Of a DNA stretch of 64,000 nucleotides, positions 8,780 through 17,632 are shown in pieces (the stretch's first letter is position 1; each line of letters starts with the position of its first letter). Position numbers and translations under genes: made by a program. Origin of the DNA: JANQPX01 sp039197065. Its GTDB lineage: Bacteria > Pseudomonadota > Alphaproteobacteria > Geminicoccales > Geminicoccaceae. The stretch spans positions 62,001 to 126,000 of the forward strand of contig JBCCUL010000012.1 of the NCBI GenBank assembly GCA_039197065.1, in the 5' to 3' direction. The notes under the pieces are model-generated. The model worked only from the letters and a program-made list of their open reading frames with translations. It was not told the DNA's origin and made no database searches.

Positions 8780-8803
8780 ATCGCATCAATTCAAAGAAAT
8801 GTG

Positions 8804-8818
8804 TCATTTGTCAAATGA
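8804..8818. promoter_or_regulatory. perfect palindrome in the tcu divergent promoter region
   Basis: TCATTTGTCAAATGA is a perfect 7-1-7 inverted repeat. It lies 25 bases from the LysR start and about 40 bases from the tcuA start. LysR regulators usually bind interrupted dyads between divergent genes, so this is a plausible operator. The spacing is T-N13-A rather than the classical T-N11-A. Confidence 0.5.
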
Positions 8819-8857
8819 ATTAGGCCGCCGTTAGACTTCATCATGTAAGGAGATTTG

Positions 8858-10243
8858 ATGGCTAAAACCTACGACATCGCCGTGATCGGCGGCGGCAATG
8901 CAGCGCTTTGCGCCGCGATGACGGCTGCCGAGGCCGGCGCCAAGGTACTGGTGCTGGAAACCGCCCCTAAAGCCTATCGCGGCGGCAACTCCCGGCACAC
9001 GCGGAACTTCCGCTGCATGCATGGGAGTCCGCTTGGGCCTCTGATCGAGAGCTACGATCAGGAGGAATATCTGGCCGATCTCCTGAAAGTCACGGCAGGC
9101 AAGACCGACGAGGTCTTGGCAAGACTTGCGATCAGCGAGTCAGAGGGGTGCCTGCCTTGGATGGAGGCCCGCGGCGTTCGCTTTCAGCCGTCGCTTTCCG
9201 GCACGCTCTCGCTCGCCCGCACCAACGCCTTCTTCCTGGGCGGCGGCAAATCGCTGATGAACGCCTACTACCGAACAGCAGCCAGCCTCAGTGTCGATGT
9301 GCTCTACGAGGCTAATGTCACCCATCTGGAGCTGGATGACGACCGGATCGTCTGGATCGACTATATGCACGAAGATAAGTCGCACCGGATCCAACCGAAA
9401 GCGGTGGTGGTCGCCTCCGGCGGCTTTCAGGCTGATCTCGACTGGCTGACCCGCGCCTGGGGCCCGGCTGCGAAAAACTTCCTGATCCGCGGCACCCCCT
9501 ACAACCGCGGCGTGGTGCTTGCCGATCTCCTGGACCAGGGCGTTCAGTCGGTCGGCGATCCGACCCAGTGCCATGCGGTGGCGATCGACGGGCGGGCGCC
9601 GAAATATGACGGCGGCATCGTGACCAGGCTTGACTGCGTGCCGTTCTCGATCGTGGTCAACAAGCATGCCGAGCGCTTTTATGACGAGGGCGAGGACGTC
9701 TGGCCGAAGCGCTATGCCATCTGGGGGCGGCTGGTCGCCGATCAGCCGGATCAGGTCGGCTATGTCATCATCGACGCCAAATCGCTCGAACTCTTCATGC
9801 CGTCCGTGTTCCCGCCGATCCAGGCGGACACGATCGAAGGCCTGTCCCAGCAGCTGGGATTGCCGGCCCAGAAGCTTCGCGAGACCGTCGATCAGTTCAA
9901 CGCGGCCTGCGGCGATACCTCCGCCTTTCACCCGACCGAGCTCGACGGGGTCGCCACATCAGGTCTCACACCGCCCAAGACCAACTGGGCCCGCCCAATC
10001 ACCGAGCCGCCGTTCTACGGCTATTCCCTTCGCACCGGCGTCACCTTCACCTATCTGGGCCTGAAGGTCGACGAGAACGCTCAGTGCAGCACCGAGGCGG
10101 GGCCGATCCAAAACCTCTGGGCGGCGGGCGAGACCATGGCCGGGTCGATCCTGGGCCAGGGCTATCTCGCCGGCTTCGGCATGACCATCGGCACTGTCTT
10201 CGGGCGCATCGCAGGACGGGAGGCCGCCGCCTATGCACGCTGA
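8858..10243 (+). CDS. tcuA: FAD-dependent tricarballylate dehydrogenase TcuA
   Basis: A 461-residue flavoprotein of the fumarate reductase/succinate dehydrogenase superfamily. The FAD-binding N-terminus is YDIAVIGGGNAALCAAMTA, the central region has GGNSRHTRNFRCMHG, and the C-terminal FAD site reads NLWAAGETMAGSILGQGYL. TcuA of Salmonella oxidises tricarballylate to cis-aconitate, passing electrons to TcuB. The ATG at 8858 is preceded by AAGGAG with five-base spacing, so it is preferred to an upstream TTG. The reading frame overlaps tcuB by 11 bases. No TcuC-like transporter is adjacent, so substrate identity rests on family resemblance. Confidence 0.88.
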   Translation: MAKTYDIAVIGGGNAALCAAMTAAEAGAKVLVLETAPKAYRGGNSRHTRNFRCMHGSPLGPLIESYDQEEYLADLLKVTAGKTDEVLARLAISESEGCLPWMEARGVRFQPSLSGTLSLARTNAFFLGGGKSLMNAYYRTAASLSVDVLYEANVTHLELDDDRIVWIDYMHEDKSHRIQPKAVVVASGGFQADLDWLTRAWGPAAKNFLIRGTPYNRGVVLADLLDQGVQSVGDPTQCHAVAIDGRAPKYDGGIVTRLDCVPFSIVVNKHAERFYDEGEDVWPKRYAIWGRLVADQPDQVGYVIIDAKSLELFMPSVFPPIQADTIEGLSQQLGLPAQKLRETVDQFNAACGDTSAFHPTELDGVATSGLTPPKTNWARPITEPPFYGYSLRTGVTFTYLGLKVDENAQCSTEAGPIQNLWAAGETMAGSILGQGYLAGFGMTIGTVFGRIAGREAAAYAR

Positions 10244-11291
10244 ACTGCTGAAGGAAGCCCGCCGCCAGGCCGAAATCTGCAATGCGTGCCGCTATTGCGA
10301 GGGCTATTGCGCCGTCTTCCCAGCGCTTCATCGCGAGCGCGCCTTTGCCGACGGCGATCTCACCCAGCTCGCCAATCTCTGCCACAATTGCCGGGGCTGT
10401 TACTACGCCTGCCAGTACACCGCCCCTCACGAGTTCGACCTCAACCTGCCGAAAGCGCTCGCTGAGCTCAGGCAGGCAAGCTGGGAAGAGTATGCTTGGC
10501 CCAAGCCTCTAGCAGGCCTCTTCCAGAAAAGCGGGGTGGCCGTCGCCACCGCCACCGTTGTCGGTTTCGCGCTCCTTTTTTTCGCCATCCGCGCTTTGGG
10601 GCCTGCTGAGGGCGAGGGCTTCTACGCCGTCCTTTCCCACAATGCGATGGTCGCGATTTTCCTGCCGGCCTTTCTGTTCCCGCTGGTCAGCATCGTCGTC
10701 AGCCTTCGTCGCTATTGGCGTGCGGTCGGTGGTGGCAAGATAACCTTGGCGGCGGTCGCTGCCGCCTTCCACGCTGCTGCGCGCATGAAAAATCTCGCGG
10801 GCGGCCATGGCGACGGCTGCAACTTTGAGGACGAGGATCGCTTTTCCCACGCGCGCCGCATGGCGCATCATGCCGTGATGTATGGGTTCCTGCTCTGCTT
10901 TCTCTCGACCACCAGTGCGACCATTCTGCACTACGCCTTCAATGCGCCGGCGCCCTATGGCTTTTGGTCCTTGCCCAAACTTCTTGGCGTGCCTGGAGGT
11001 CTTCTGATGACGATGGGCGCAGGCTGGCTTGCTGTGCTCAAACTTCGCGCCGATAAGCAGCTCGGCGATGCCAACGCCTTTGGCGGCGAGATGGCGTTCA
11101 TCTTGCTGCTATTTTTCGTGGCGATCAGCGGTCTGGCGCTCTACTGGCTCGGCGTGACGGCGCTCATGCCCGCGCTTTTGGCCATCCACCTGGGGGCGGT
11201 TCTGGCATTCTTCCTTCTCACACCGTTCACCAAGATGGCCCACGGGTTTCATCGGCTGGCGGCATTGATTCGTGAGGAAAGCCGGCGTTGA
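10233..11291 (+). CDS. tcuB: TcuB electron-transfer protein (two Fe-S motifs plus membrane domain)
   Basis: A 352-residue protein with two N-terminal cysteine motifs, CNACRYCEGYC (C16, C19, C22, C26) and CHNCRGCYYAC (C50, C53, C56, C60), each suited to a 4Fe-4S cluster. About six hydrophobic membrane segments follow (from about residue 93 to 340), with histidines that could carry heme. TcuB reoxidises the FADH2 of TcuA and delivers electrons to the membrane quinone pool. The start overlaps the end of tcuA by 11 bases, so the two are coupled. The tcuA-tcuB pairing strengthens both calls. Confidence 0.88.
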   Translation: MHAELLKEARRQAEICNACRYCEGYCAVFPALHRERAFADGDLTQLANLCHNCRGCYYACQYTAPHEFDLNLPKALAELRQASWEEYAWPKPLAGLFQKSGVAVATATVVGFALLFFAIRALGPAEGEGFYAVLSHNAMVAIFLPAFLFPLVSIVVSLRRYWRAVGGGKITLAAVAAAFHAAARMKNLAGGHGDGCNFEDEDRFSHARRMAHHAVMYGFLLCFLSTTSATILHYAFNAPAPYGFWSLPKLLGVPGGLLMTMGAGWLAVLKLRADKQLGDANAFGGEMAFILLLFFVAISGLALYWLGVTALMPALLAIHLGAVLAFFLLTPFTKMAHGFHRLAALIREESRR

Positions 11292-11464
11292 ACGCGACCG
11301 TTCGGCTTTGCCTCTATTGACCCTGCTGTTCCAGGCGGTTTTCAGACTGAGCCCTCTCATCGTAACATCGTGCCAATGGCTGGTTCGATCTCCGAAAGGA
11401 CGAACCAACTGACGCCGATCAAGCCTCGGCCGATCGTTCGCGGTTCTGACGGAGCAGTCTCTCC

Positions 11465-13021
11465 ATGACGTCACTTCTGACAGTCGGCCAGATGCTGGAG
11501 GCCCAGGCGCGGTTGCAGCCGGATCGCGTTGGCGCGCGCGATCTCGAACGTTCCATGACATTTCGACAATGGAACGAGCGCGCCTCCAGGCTTGCCAACG
11601 GCCTGCTTGGTCTGGGACTTGAGAAGGGCGATCGGATCGGTGTGCTCGCTTATAATCGGGTAGAGTGGGCGGAGATTTATGTGGCTGTCGCCAAGGCGAG
11701 ACTGGTCGCGGTACCGCTCAATTTCAGACTGACGGCGCCGGAAGCGCTCTTCATCTGCGAAGACTGCGCCGTGGCGGCACTTCTGGTGGAGGACGCGCTG
11801 ATCGAGATTGGCGAAGAGGTCAGGATGAAGCTCGCCCTTCGAGCCGAGCGCTTCATCCACATCGGCGAGTGGACGCCGTCCGCCTGGTTTTCGTACGAGG
11901 CACTCATCGAGCAGGCTCCCGTCAGCGAGCCCCGCGTCGGGGTAGGGTCGGGTGATCCCTGGTGTCTGATGTACACGTCAGGCACCACCGGTAATCCTAA
12001 GGGCGCCATTCGCGATCATCGGGGCATGGCGATGCTCGCATTGATGACCGAGGTCGAGCTCAGTCTTTCAAGGAAGGACGATGCGCTTCTGGTCATGCCG
12101 ATGTGTCATGCCAATTCTCTGTTTTTCTTCACGGCGTTTCTCTATATCGGAGCGACGGTCACCATCTTCTCGCGTCCGAGCTTCGATGCTGCCCTTTGCC
12201 TGCGCACCATCGGCGAACTTGGCGTTACCTTCTCTTCGTTGGTGCCGACCCATTATTCGATGATGCTCGACGTGCCCGATCATGAGCGTGGCGAGACTGG
12301 TTTCGAGCGCGTTGAAAAGCTGATGGTCTCGTCAGCACCTGCCCATGTCGATCTGAAACGTCAGATCATGGCGATGTTTCCCAATTCCGGTCTGTTCGAG
12401 CTCTATGGCTCCACTGAGGCTGGCTGGGTGACCATGCTGCACCCGGACGAGCAGTTCGATCACCTGGGCACGGTCGGACGCGAGGTGGTGGGTTCCGCGC
12501 CGATCAAGCTTCTCGACGACGATGGCAATGAGGTGCCGGACGGCGAGCCGGGCGAGCTGTTCTCATGCGCGCCCTATGCTTTCGACGGCTACTGGAACCT
12601 GCCGGCGAAGACCGCTGAGGCGATGCGTGGCGATTATCTCTCGGTCGGCGATATTGCGCTCCGCGATGCGGATGGCTTCATCCGGTTGATCGACCGTAAG
12701 AAGAACATGATCATCTCCGGCGGTGAGAACGTCTATCCCTCCGAGGTCGAGGCGATGCTCGCAACGCATCCCGATGTTAAGGACGTCGCCGTGATCGGCA
12801 CACCGGATCCGAAATGGGGCGAGCGCGTGGAAGCTGCTGTCGTGCTGCATGGAAGTATGACTTTAGAGGAAGCGGATCTGATCGCTTGGACGAAGGACAA
12901 GATCGCCGGTTACAAGCGGCCGCGTGCCATCACCTTTCTCGCACCAGACGAAATGCCGAGAAACGCCACCGGTAAGATCCTGCATCGCGTTTTGCGCGAG
13001 CGACTTTCGAGACCTGGGTAA
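11465..13021 (+). CDS. AMP-dependent acyl-CoA synthetase
   Basis: A 518-residue member of the ANL adenylating superfamily, which activates a carboxylic acid to acyl-AMP and then acyl-CoA. Core motifs are all present: the P-loop-like YTSGTTGNPKGA (170-181), FELYGSTEAGW, the GDYLSVGDIALRDADGF hinge, DRKKNMIISGGENVYPSEVE, and the C-terminal catalytic lysine in PRNATGKILHRVLRE. The acid cannot be deduced from motifs. It is the first gene of an apparent four-gene operon with a ThDP enzyme, an ACAD10/11-like dehydrogenase and an APH-type kinase, which points to activation of a medium-chain or hydroxylated acid. No good Shine-Dalgarno sequence precedes the ATG. Confidence 0.9.
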   Translation: MTSLLTVGQMLEAQARLQPDRVGARDLERSMTFRQWNERASRLANGLLGLGLEKGDRIGVLAYNRVEWAEIYVAVAKARLVAVPLNFRLTAPEALFICEDCAVAALLVEDALIEIGEEVRMKLALRAERFIHIGEWTPSAWFSYEALIEQAPVSEPRVGVGSGDPWCLMYTSGTTGNPKGAIRDHRGMAMLALMTEVELSLSRKDDALLVMPMCHANSLFFFTAFLYIGATVTIFSRPSFDAALCLRTIGELGVTFSSLVPTHYSMMLDVPDHERGETGFERVEKLMVSSAPAHVDLKRQIMAMFPNSGLFELYGSTEAGWVTMLHPDEQFDHLGTVGREVVGSAPIKLLDDDGNEVPDGEPGELFSCAPYAFDGYWNLPAKTAEAMRGDYLSVGDIALRDADGFIRLIDRKKNMIISGGENVYPSEVEAMLATHPDVKDVAVIGTPDPKWGERVEAAVVLHGSMTLEEADLIAWTKDKIAGYKRPRAITFLAPDEMPRNATGKILHRVLRERLSRPG

Positions 13022-13057
13022 CAACATGGCTTTCCCTAGTAAGAGAATGGAAAAGGA

Positions 13058-14791
13058 ATGACGGAGCGACAGGACCTCAATCGGGATCAGGACAGTGTCG
13101 CTGCCTGGATCGCCAAGGCGCTTCTTGAGCGCGGTGTCGATCGGATCTTCGGGCTACAGGGCGGGCATATCCAGCCGATCTGGGATCATGCGGCGCGCTT
13201 CGGCATTCGCATCATCGACGTGCGCGATGAGGGTGCCGCCGTTCATATGGCGCATGCCCATGCCGAACTCACCGGCAAGCTGGGCGTGGTCATGGTGACC
13301 GCAGGACCGGGCGTGACCAATTGCGTCACCGGCATGGCCAACGCTTCGCTCGCGCGCGCGCCTGTCCTTCTGATCGGCGGCTGCACGTCTCGCCCGCAGG
13401 CGAATATGGGGCCGCTGCAGGACATCCCTCATGTCGATATTCTAAAGCCGGTTTGTCGCTACAGTCGGACCGCGCGGGTTGCCGATCAGGTGCTTCGCGA
13501 GCTCGACGAGGCGATCTCCCGGTCGCACGGCGACCTCGGCGAACCCGGGCCTTCCTACATCGAAGTCCCCACCGACGTCCTCCGCAGCCGAGTGTCGGCA
13601 GCATTGATTCCAGAGGACTGGATGACAGCGAAACCCGCGCGTCGGCCCTCACCGGAGCCGGGGCTGATCGAGGAGGCAATACAGACGATCCGCAACGCTC
13701 GACGCCCCTTGGTGATCAGTGGTCGCGGCGCGCGTTTCGCAGGTGAGGCCGTCACCCGGTTTCTCGAGACGGCAGACGCGCTTTATCTCGATACGCAGGA
13801 GAGCAGGGGATTGGTGCCGACGGATCATCCTGCCGTCGTCGGCGCGGTGCGCGCGGCTGCGATGGTGGAGGCTGATCTGGTGATCACGCTCGGCCGCAAG
13901 CTGGACTACCAACTCGGCTTCGGCTCGCCAGCGGTTTTTCCAAACGCACGCTTCCTGCGCATTGCCGACAATGAGGGCGAGCTGGTCGACAATCGCCGTG
14001 GCACGCCAGAAATCTTTGCACCAGTCGACCTTGCACTCGACGCGTTGACTGAGGCACTCGGCAATGACCGGGGCGAGCGCGATCAGGACTGGCTCGATGC
14101 GTTGCGGGAAAAGCATCGCGGCAGAATCGAAAAGAGTGAGAGCAATGCGACGCCGGCCATCGGCGCCGACGGCAAGATCCATCCCATGGCGATCTTCGAA
14201 GCGTTGCGCGCGGTCGCCGAACCCGACTACATCGCCATCGCCGATGGCGGTGATCTTCTGAGCTTTGCGCGCGTGGGTCTCCAGGCCAGCACCTATCTGG
14301 ATGCCGGCGCGTTCGGCTGTCTAGGCGTCGGTGTGCCATTTGCGATCGCCGCGTCGCTCGCCTTTCCGGAGCGACAGGTGATCTCGGTGAACGGCGATGG
14401 CGCTTACGGCATCAACGCCATGGAGATCGACACTGCCGTTCGTCATGGCGCGAAGGCCGTCTTCATCATCTCTAACAACGCCGCCTGGAACATCGAGCGC
14501 TATGACCAGGAGTTCAATTATGGCGGCCGTGTCGTTGGCACCACGCTCCAGCATGCAGACTATGCGGCCATGGCCAGAGCGTTCGGCGCCCATGGCGAGC
14601 GTGTCGAGGATCCGGCGGATCTTGCGGATGCGGTCCGCCGCGGTCTCGCCAATGCGCCTGCTGTGATTGACGTGGTGACGTCACAGGACGCGGTTTCGTC
14701 GGACGCGAAGAAAGGCCTAGGCTTCGTTCCCGACTACCAGCCGCTCACCGCCTGGGATGACGCCGAGCGTAAACGTCGTGGGCTGATCTGA
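13058..14791 (+). CDS. thiamine-diphosphate-dependent enzyme (acetolactate synthase / 2-hydroxyacyl-CoA lyase-like)
   Basis: A 577-residue three-domain ThDP enzyme. The PYR domain carries the catalytic glutamate in DVRDEGAAVHMAHAHAE (E58). The central domain is present. The PP domain has the ThDP/Mg motif NGDGAYGINAMEIDTAVRH followed by FIISNNAAWNIER. The stretch LIGGCTSRPQANMGPLQDIP resembles the CoA-enzyme branch (2-hydroxyacyl-CoA lyase, MGAFQEFPQ type) as well as acetolactate synthase. No small regulatory subunit gene is adjacent, which argues against branched-chain amino acid synthesis. In this operon, cleavage of a 2-hydroxyacyl-CoA or a related carboligation is plausible but unproven. 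It follows the acyl-CoA synthetase by 36 bases. Confidence 0.82.
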   Translation: MTERQDLNRDQDSVAAWIAKALLERGVDRIFGLQGGHIQPIWDHAARFGIRIIDVRDEGAAVHMAHAHAELTGKLGVVMVTAGPGVTNCVTGMANASLARAPVLLIGGCTSRPQANMGPLQDIPHVDILKPVCRYSRTARVADQVLRELDEAISRSHGDLGEPGPSYIEVPTDVLRSRVSAALIPEDWMTAKPARRPSPEPGLIEEAIQTIRNARRPLVISGRGARFAGEAVTRFLETADALYLDTQESRGLVPTDHPAVVGAVRAAAMVEADLVITLGRKLDYQLGFGSPAVFPNARFLRIADNEGELVDNRRGTPEIFAPVDLALDALTEALGNDRGERDQDWLDALREKHRGRIEKSESNATPAIGADGKIHPMAIFEALRAVAEPDYIAIADGGDLLSFARVGLQASTYLDAGAFGCLGVGVPFAIAASLAFPERQVISVNGDGAYGINAMEIDTAVRHGAKAVFIISNNAAWNIERYDQEFNYGGRVVGTTLQHADYAAMARAFGAHGERVEDPADLADAVRRGLANAPAVIDVVTSQDAVSSDAKKGLGFVPDYQPLTAWDDAERKRRGLI

Positions 14792-14812
14792 TACAAGATT
14801 GCGAGGAAGCCG

Positions 14813-16018
14813 ATGGACTTCACCATTTCGAAAGAGATCGCCGATCTGCGTGATCGGATCGACGCCTTCGTCGAGGAGCATCTGATCCCGCTCGAGGATG
14901 ATCCGGCAGCCTATGACGATCATGAGAATATCGCACCGGGTCCACTTTCGGCCATGCGCGCGAAGGCGAGGGCCGAAGGGATCTGGTGCCCGCAGCTGAA
15001 GCTTGAGAATGGTGGGCTTGGCATAGGCAAGATAGGCATGGCGGTCTGCTACGAGGCGATGAACCGATCGATCTTCGGACCGGTTTGCTTCAATGCCGCC
15101 GCGCCCGACGATGGCAATATGATGGTGCTGGAAGCGCTGGCGACCGAAACGCAGAAGGAACGCTGGCTGAAGCCGATCGTCAATGGCGAGGTGCGCTCGG
15201 CCTTCATCATGACCGAGCCCCATCCGGGCGGCGGCTCCGATCCCGGCATGATGAAGACAGTCGCGACGCGCGATGGCGATGATTATATTGTTCATGGCCG
15301 GAAATGGTTCATCACCGGCGCTGAGGAAGCCGCCCACTTCATCCTGATCGCGCGCACATCCGATGACGCCCGGCGCGGCCACACCGCTTTTCTGTTTCAC
15401 CGCGACGATCCCGGCTGGTCGATAATCCGCCGCATCGAGATCATGGGACCGGAGGAGCATGGCGGGCATTGCGAGCTCGAATTCAGCGGCCTGCGAATTC
15501 CCAAAGAGAATGTGCTTCTCGAAGAGGGACGCGGCATGAAGGTTACCCAGACCAGGCTCGGTCCGGCGCGTCTCACCCATTGCATGCGCTGGCTCGGCCT
15601 GGCCAAGCGCTCGGTCGAGATCGCGAAGGACTATGCCGACCAGCGCGAAGGCTTCGGTGTGCGGCTCGCCGATCGGGAAAGCGTCCAGGTAATGCTCGGT
15701 GATCTCGCCATGCAGATCGAGATCGGACGTCTCCTCGTGATGAAGGCTGCCTGGGAGATCGACCGCGGCGGCTTCGCGCAAAAGGAAGTGTCGATGGCCA
15801 AGATCCATGTCGCCAACCTCCTGCATAAGGCAGCCGATGTTGCGATCCAGATCAATGGTGCCCGCGGCTATTCCAAGGATACGATTCTGGAGTGGATCTA
15901 TCGCTATGCCCGCCAGGCTCGGCTGGTGGATGGGGCGGACGAAGTGCACAAGATGGTGTTGAACCGCCATCTGCAGGAACTAGGCCAGCGCTTCTATCAT
16001 TGGGAGGCATCCTCTTGA
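14813..16018 (+). CDS. acyl-CoA dehydrogenase, ACAD10/11-like
   Basis: A 401-residue flavoprotein of the acyl-CoA dehydrogenase superfamily. It has the FAD/acyl-binding segment AFIMTEPHPGGGSDP, HGRKWFITGAEEA, and the C-terminal signature LVDGADEVHKMVLNR. The stretch TRLGPARLTHCMRWLG is characteristic of the ACAD10/11 subgroup. Human ACAD10 and ACAD11 carry an N-terminal kinase domain and convert 4-hydroxyacyl-CoAs to 3-hydroxyacyl-CoAs through a 4-phospho intermediate. Bacterial LvaA/LvaC do the same with separate proteins. Here an APH-fold kinase gene starts inside the stop codon of this gene (TTGA overlap), giving the split arrangement. GAGGAAG lies before the ATG. Confidence 0.9.
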   Translation: MDFTISKEIADLRDRIDAFVEEHLIPLEDDPAAYDDHENIAPGPLSAMRAKARAEGIWCPQLKLENGGLGIGKIGMAVCYEAMNRSIFGPVCFNAAAPDDGNMMVLEALATETQKERWLKPIVNGEVRSAFIMTEPHPGGGSDPGMMKTVATRDGDDYIVHGRKWFITGAEEAAHFILIARTSDDARRGHTAFLFHRDDPGWSIIRRIEIMGPEEHGGHCELEFSGLRIPKENVLLEEGRGMKVTQTRLGPARLTHCMRWLGLAKRSVEIAKDYADQREGFGVRLADRESVQVMLGDLAMQIEIGRLLVMKAAWEIDRGGFAQKEVSMAKIHVANLLHKAADVAIQINGARGYSKDTILEWIYRYARQARLVDGADEVHKMVLNRHLQELGQRFYHWEASS

Positions 16019-17070
16019 CCACAGCCGTCATCGACGGTGCTATCGACTTCGATGCAGCGGCGTTGGGACGCTTTCTTTTCGAAACGCTGGGCGCGGATCA
16101 GGGCTTGTTTCGCCTGACCCGGATCGGTGGCGGTCAGTCGAACCCATCCTACTTTCTGGACTACGGGGATCGGTGTCTGGTTCTGAGAAAGCAGCCCGCT
16201 GGTCCCATCCTTCGGGGCGCCCACGCGATCGACCGTGAATATCGTGTTCTGGAAGCGCTCTACCCGACTGACGTGCCCGTGCCTCGGCCGGTGCTCTTTC
16301 ATGCCGATGCGGAGCTTCTCGGCACGTCCTTCTATCTGATGGAACGGGTCGAGGGTCGTGTGCTTACCGACACCTCGCTTCAGGATGTCGATCCAGCCGA
16401 CCGACGCTCCATCTGGATGGCGGTCGCCGATGCCATGGCGGCGATGCATCGCATTCGCCCTGATGAGGTCGGTCTTGGCGACTACGGCAAGCCGGGCTCT
16501 TATTTCGAGCGTCAGATCGGTCGTTGGAATCGGCAATATCGCGACTCGCCATCGGGGCCGATCGACCCGATTGAGCGTCTCTATGACTGGCTCGTCGCCA
16601 ACCAGCCAGCGGACGATGGTCTGGCCTCGCTCTGCCATGGGGATTTTCGACTTGGCAATCTGATGTTCCATCCGAGCGAGCAGCGTGTTGTGGCTATCCT
16701 GGATTGGGAGCTTTCGACGCTCGGCCATCCGCTTGCCGATCTCGCTTTTTGCTGCATGCCCTGGCACACCTCACCGGAGGAATATGGCGGCCTTCTTGGC
16801 CATGACCTCGACGCACGCCAACTTCCTAAGGAGGATGATGTCGTTGCGCGTTACATGGCCGCGAACCCATCAGCGCCGCCGCTACGCCCCTTCCACAAGG
16901 CATTCGCGCTCTACCGGTTTGCCGTGATCTTCGTTGGCATCGCCGATCGAGCCAAGGCCGGCAGTGCTGTCGACCCCGACGCCGAAAAGCTCGGCCCACT
17001 CGCCGAGCAGTTTGCGATTCGTGCTCTGGAGATAGCGGAAAGCAGGCCGCACCGCCTTTCCCGTTCATGA
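16015..17070 (+). CDS. APH-fold phosphotransferase (ACAD10/11 kinase-domain-like)
   Basis: The best start is the TTG at 16015-16017, preceded by GGGAGG at about seven bases and overlapping the dehydrogenase stop as TTGA; this gives 351 residues. An in-frame ATG at 15892 lies inside the dehydrogenase gene and is unlikely. Kinase motifs are clear: LRKQPAGP near the N-terminus, the catalytic loop LCHGDFRLGNLMF (HxDxxxxN) and the metal-binding ILDWELSTLGHPLADLAF. Family members next to ACADs phosphorylate the 4-hydroxyl of hydroxyacyl-CoAs (LvaA, ACAD11 N-domain) rather than antibiotics. This role is inferred from the coupling with the dehydrogenase gene. Confidence 0.88.
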   Translation: MTTAVIDGAIDFDAAALGRFLFETLGADQGLFRLTRIGGGQSNPSYFLDYGDRCLVLRKQPAGPILRGAHAIDREYRVLEALYPTDVPVPRPVLFHADAELLGTSFYLMERVEGRVLTDTSLQDVDPADRRSIWMAVADAMAAMHRIRPDEVGLGDYGKPGSYFERQIGRWNRQYRDSPSGPIDPIERLYDWLVANQPADDGLASLCHGDFRLGNLMFHPSEQRVVAILDWELSTLGHPLADLAFCCMPWHTSPEEYGGLLGHDLDARQLPKEDDVVARYMAANPSAPPLRPFHKAFALYRFAVIFVGIADRAKAGSAVDPDAEKLGPLAEQFAIRALEIAESRPHRLSRS

Positions 17071-17209
17071 CGCCACGCACCAACCCTTAATGCGGCACGG
17101 ATTGGCAATGTCGAACATTACGCAGGCTTAATACTCCTTCCACATCGTCACCATCCGACGTCTGGCATATCGGAATTCGACAACACGAACTGTCGAGAAG
17201 GTGCCTGAT

Positions 17210-17632
17210 ATGGATGTTATCGACCGTTTCGAGAACTTTTACCAAGATCTCGGGCAGGGAGCCATCGACGGGCTTTCTGATGTTTACGACGAGCAGGTCG
17301 TCTTCATCGATCCCGTGACTAGGCATGAGGGTTTGCCTGCCCTTACGCGATACTTCCAAAATCTGATGCAGAACTGCCGTTCCTGTCGCTTCGACGCCAC
17401 CACCCATCGGCTAGGCGCAGAGATGGCTTTCGTGACATGGACCATGTCCTTTGAGCATGCGCATCTCAGGGGCGGGAAACCGATCGTCGTCGAAGGTGTG
17501 AGTGAACTCAGCATCGCCGACGACAAGATCGTTAAGCAACGCGACTATTACGACATGGGCGCGATGATCTATGAGAACGTGCCGGTGCTTGGCTACATCG
17601 TTGGCGGTCTCCGCCGGAGGATCGCAGCATGA
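17210..17632 (+). CDS. SnoaL/NTF2-like (nuclear transport factor 2 family) protein
   Basis: The start chosen is the ATG at 17210-17212, eight bases after GAGAAGG; a GTG three codons earlier is possible. The product is about 140 residues of the cone-shaped NTF2-like fold, with an N-terminal helix MDVIDRFENFYQDL, YDEQVVFIDPVTRHEG and a C-terminal strand pair ending RRRIAA. These folds are small-molecule binding proteins or simple enzymes. In many proteobacteria a gene of this type heads a conserved cluster with an SDR, DUF2878, chalcone-isomerase-like and DUF3833 genes, exactly as here. The stop overlaps the SDR start (ATGA). Confidence 0.82.
   Translation: MDVIDRFENFYQDLGQGAIDGLSDVYDEQVVFIDPVTRHEGLPALTRYFQNLMQNCRSCRFDATTHRLGAEMAFVTWTMSFEHAHLRGGKPIVVEGVSELSIADDKIVKQRDYYDMGAMIYENVPVLGYIVGGLRRRIAA

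Noticed and set aside
14717..15970. 417-codon minus-strand frame opposite the acyl-CoA dehydrogenase
   Set aside because: Antisense of a gene with clear ACAD motifs and ribosome binding site.
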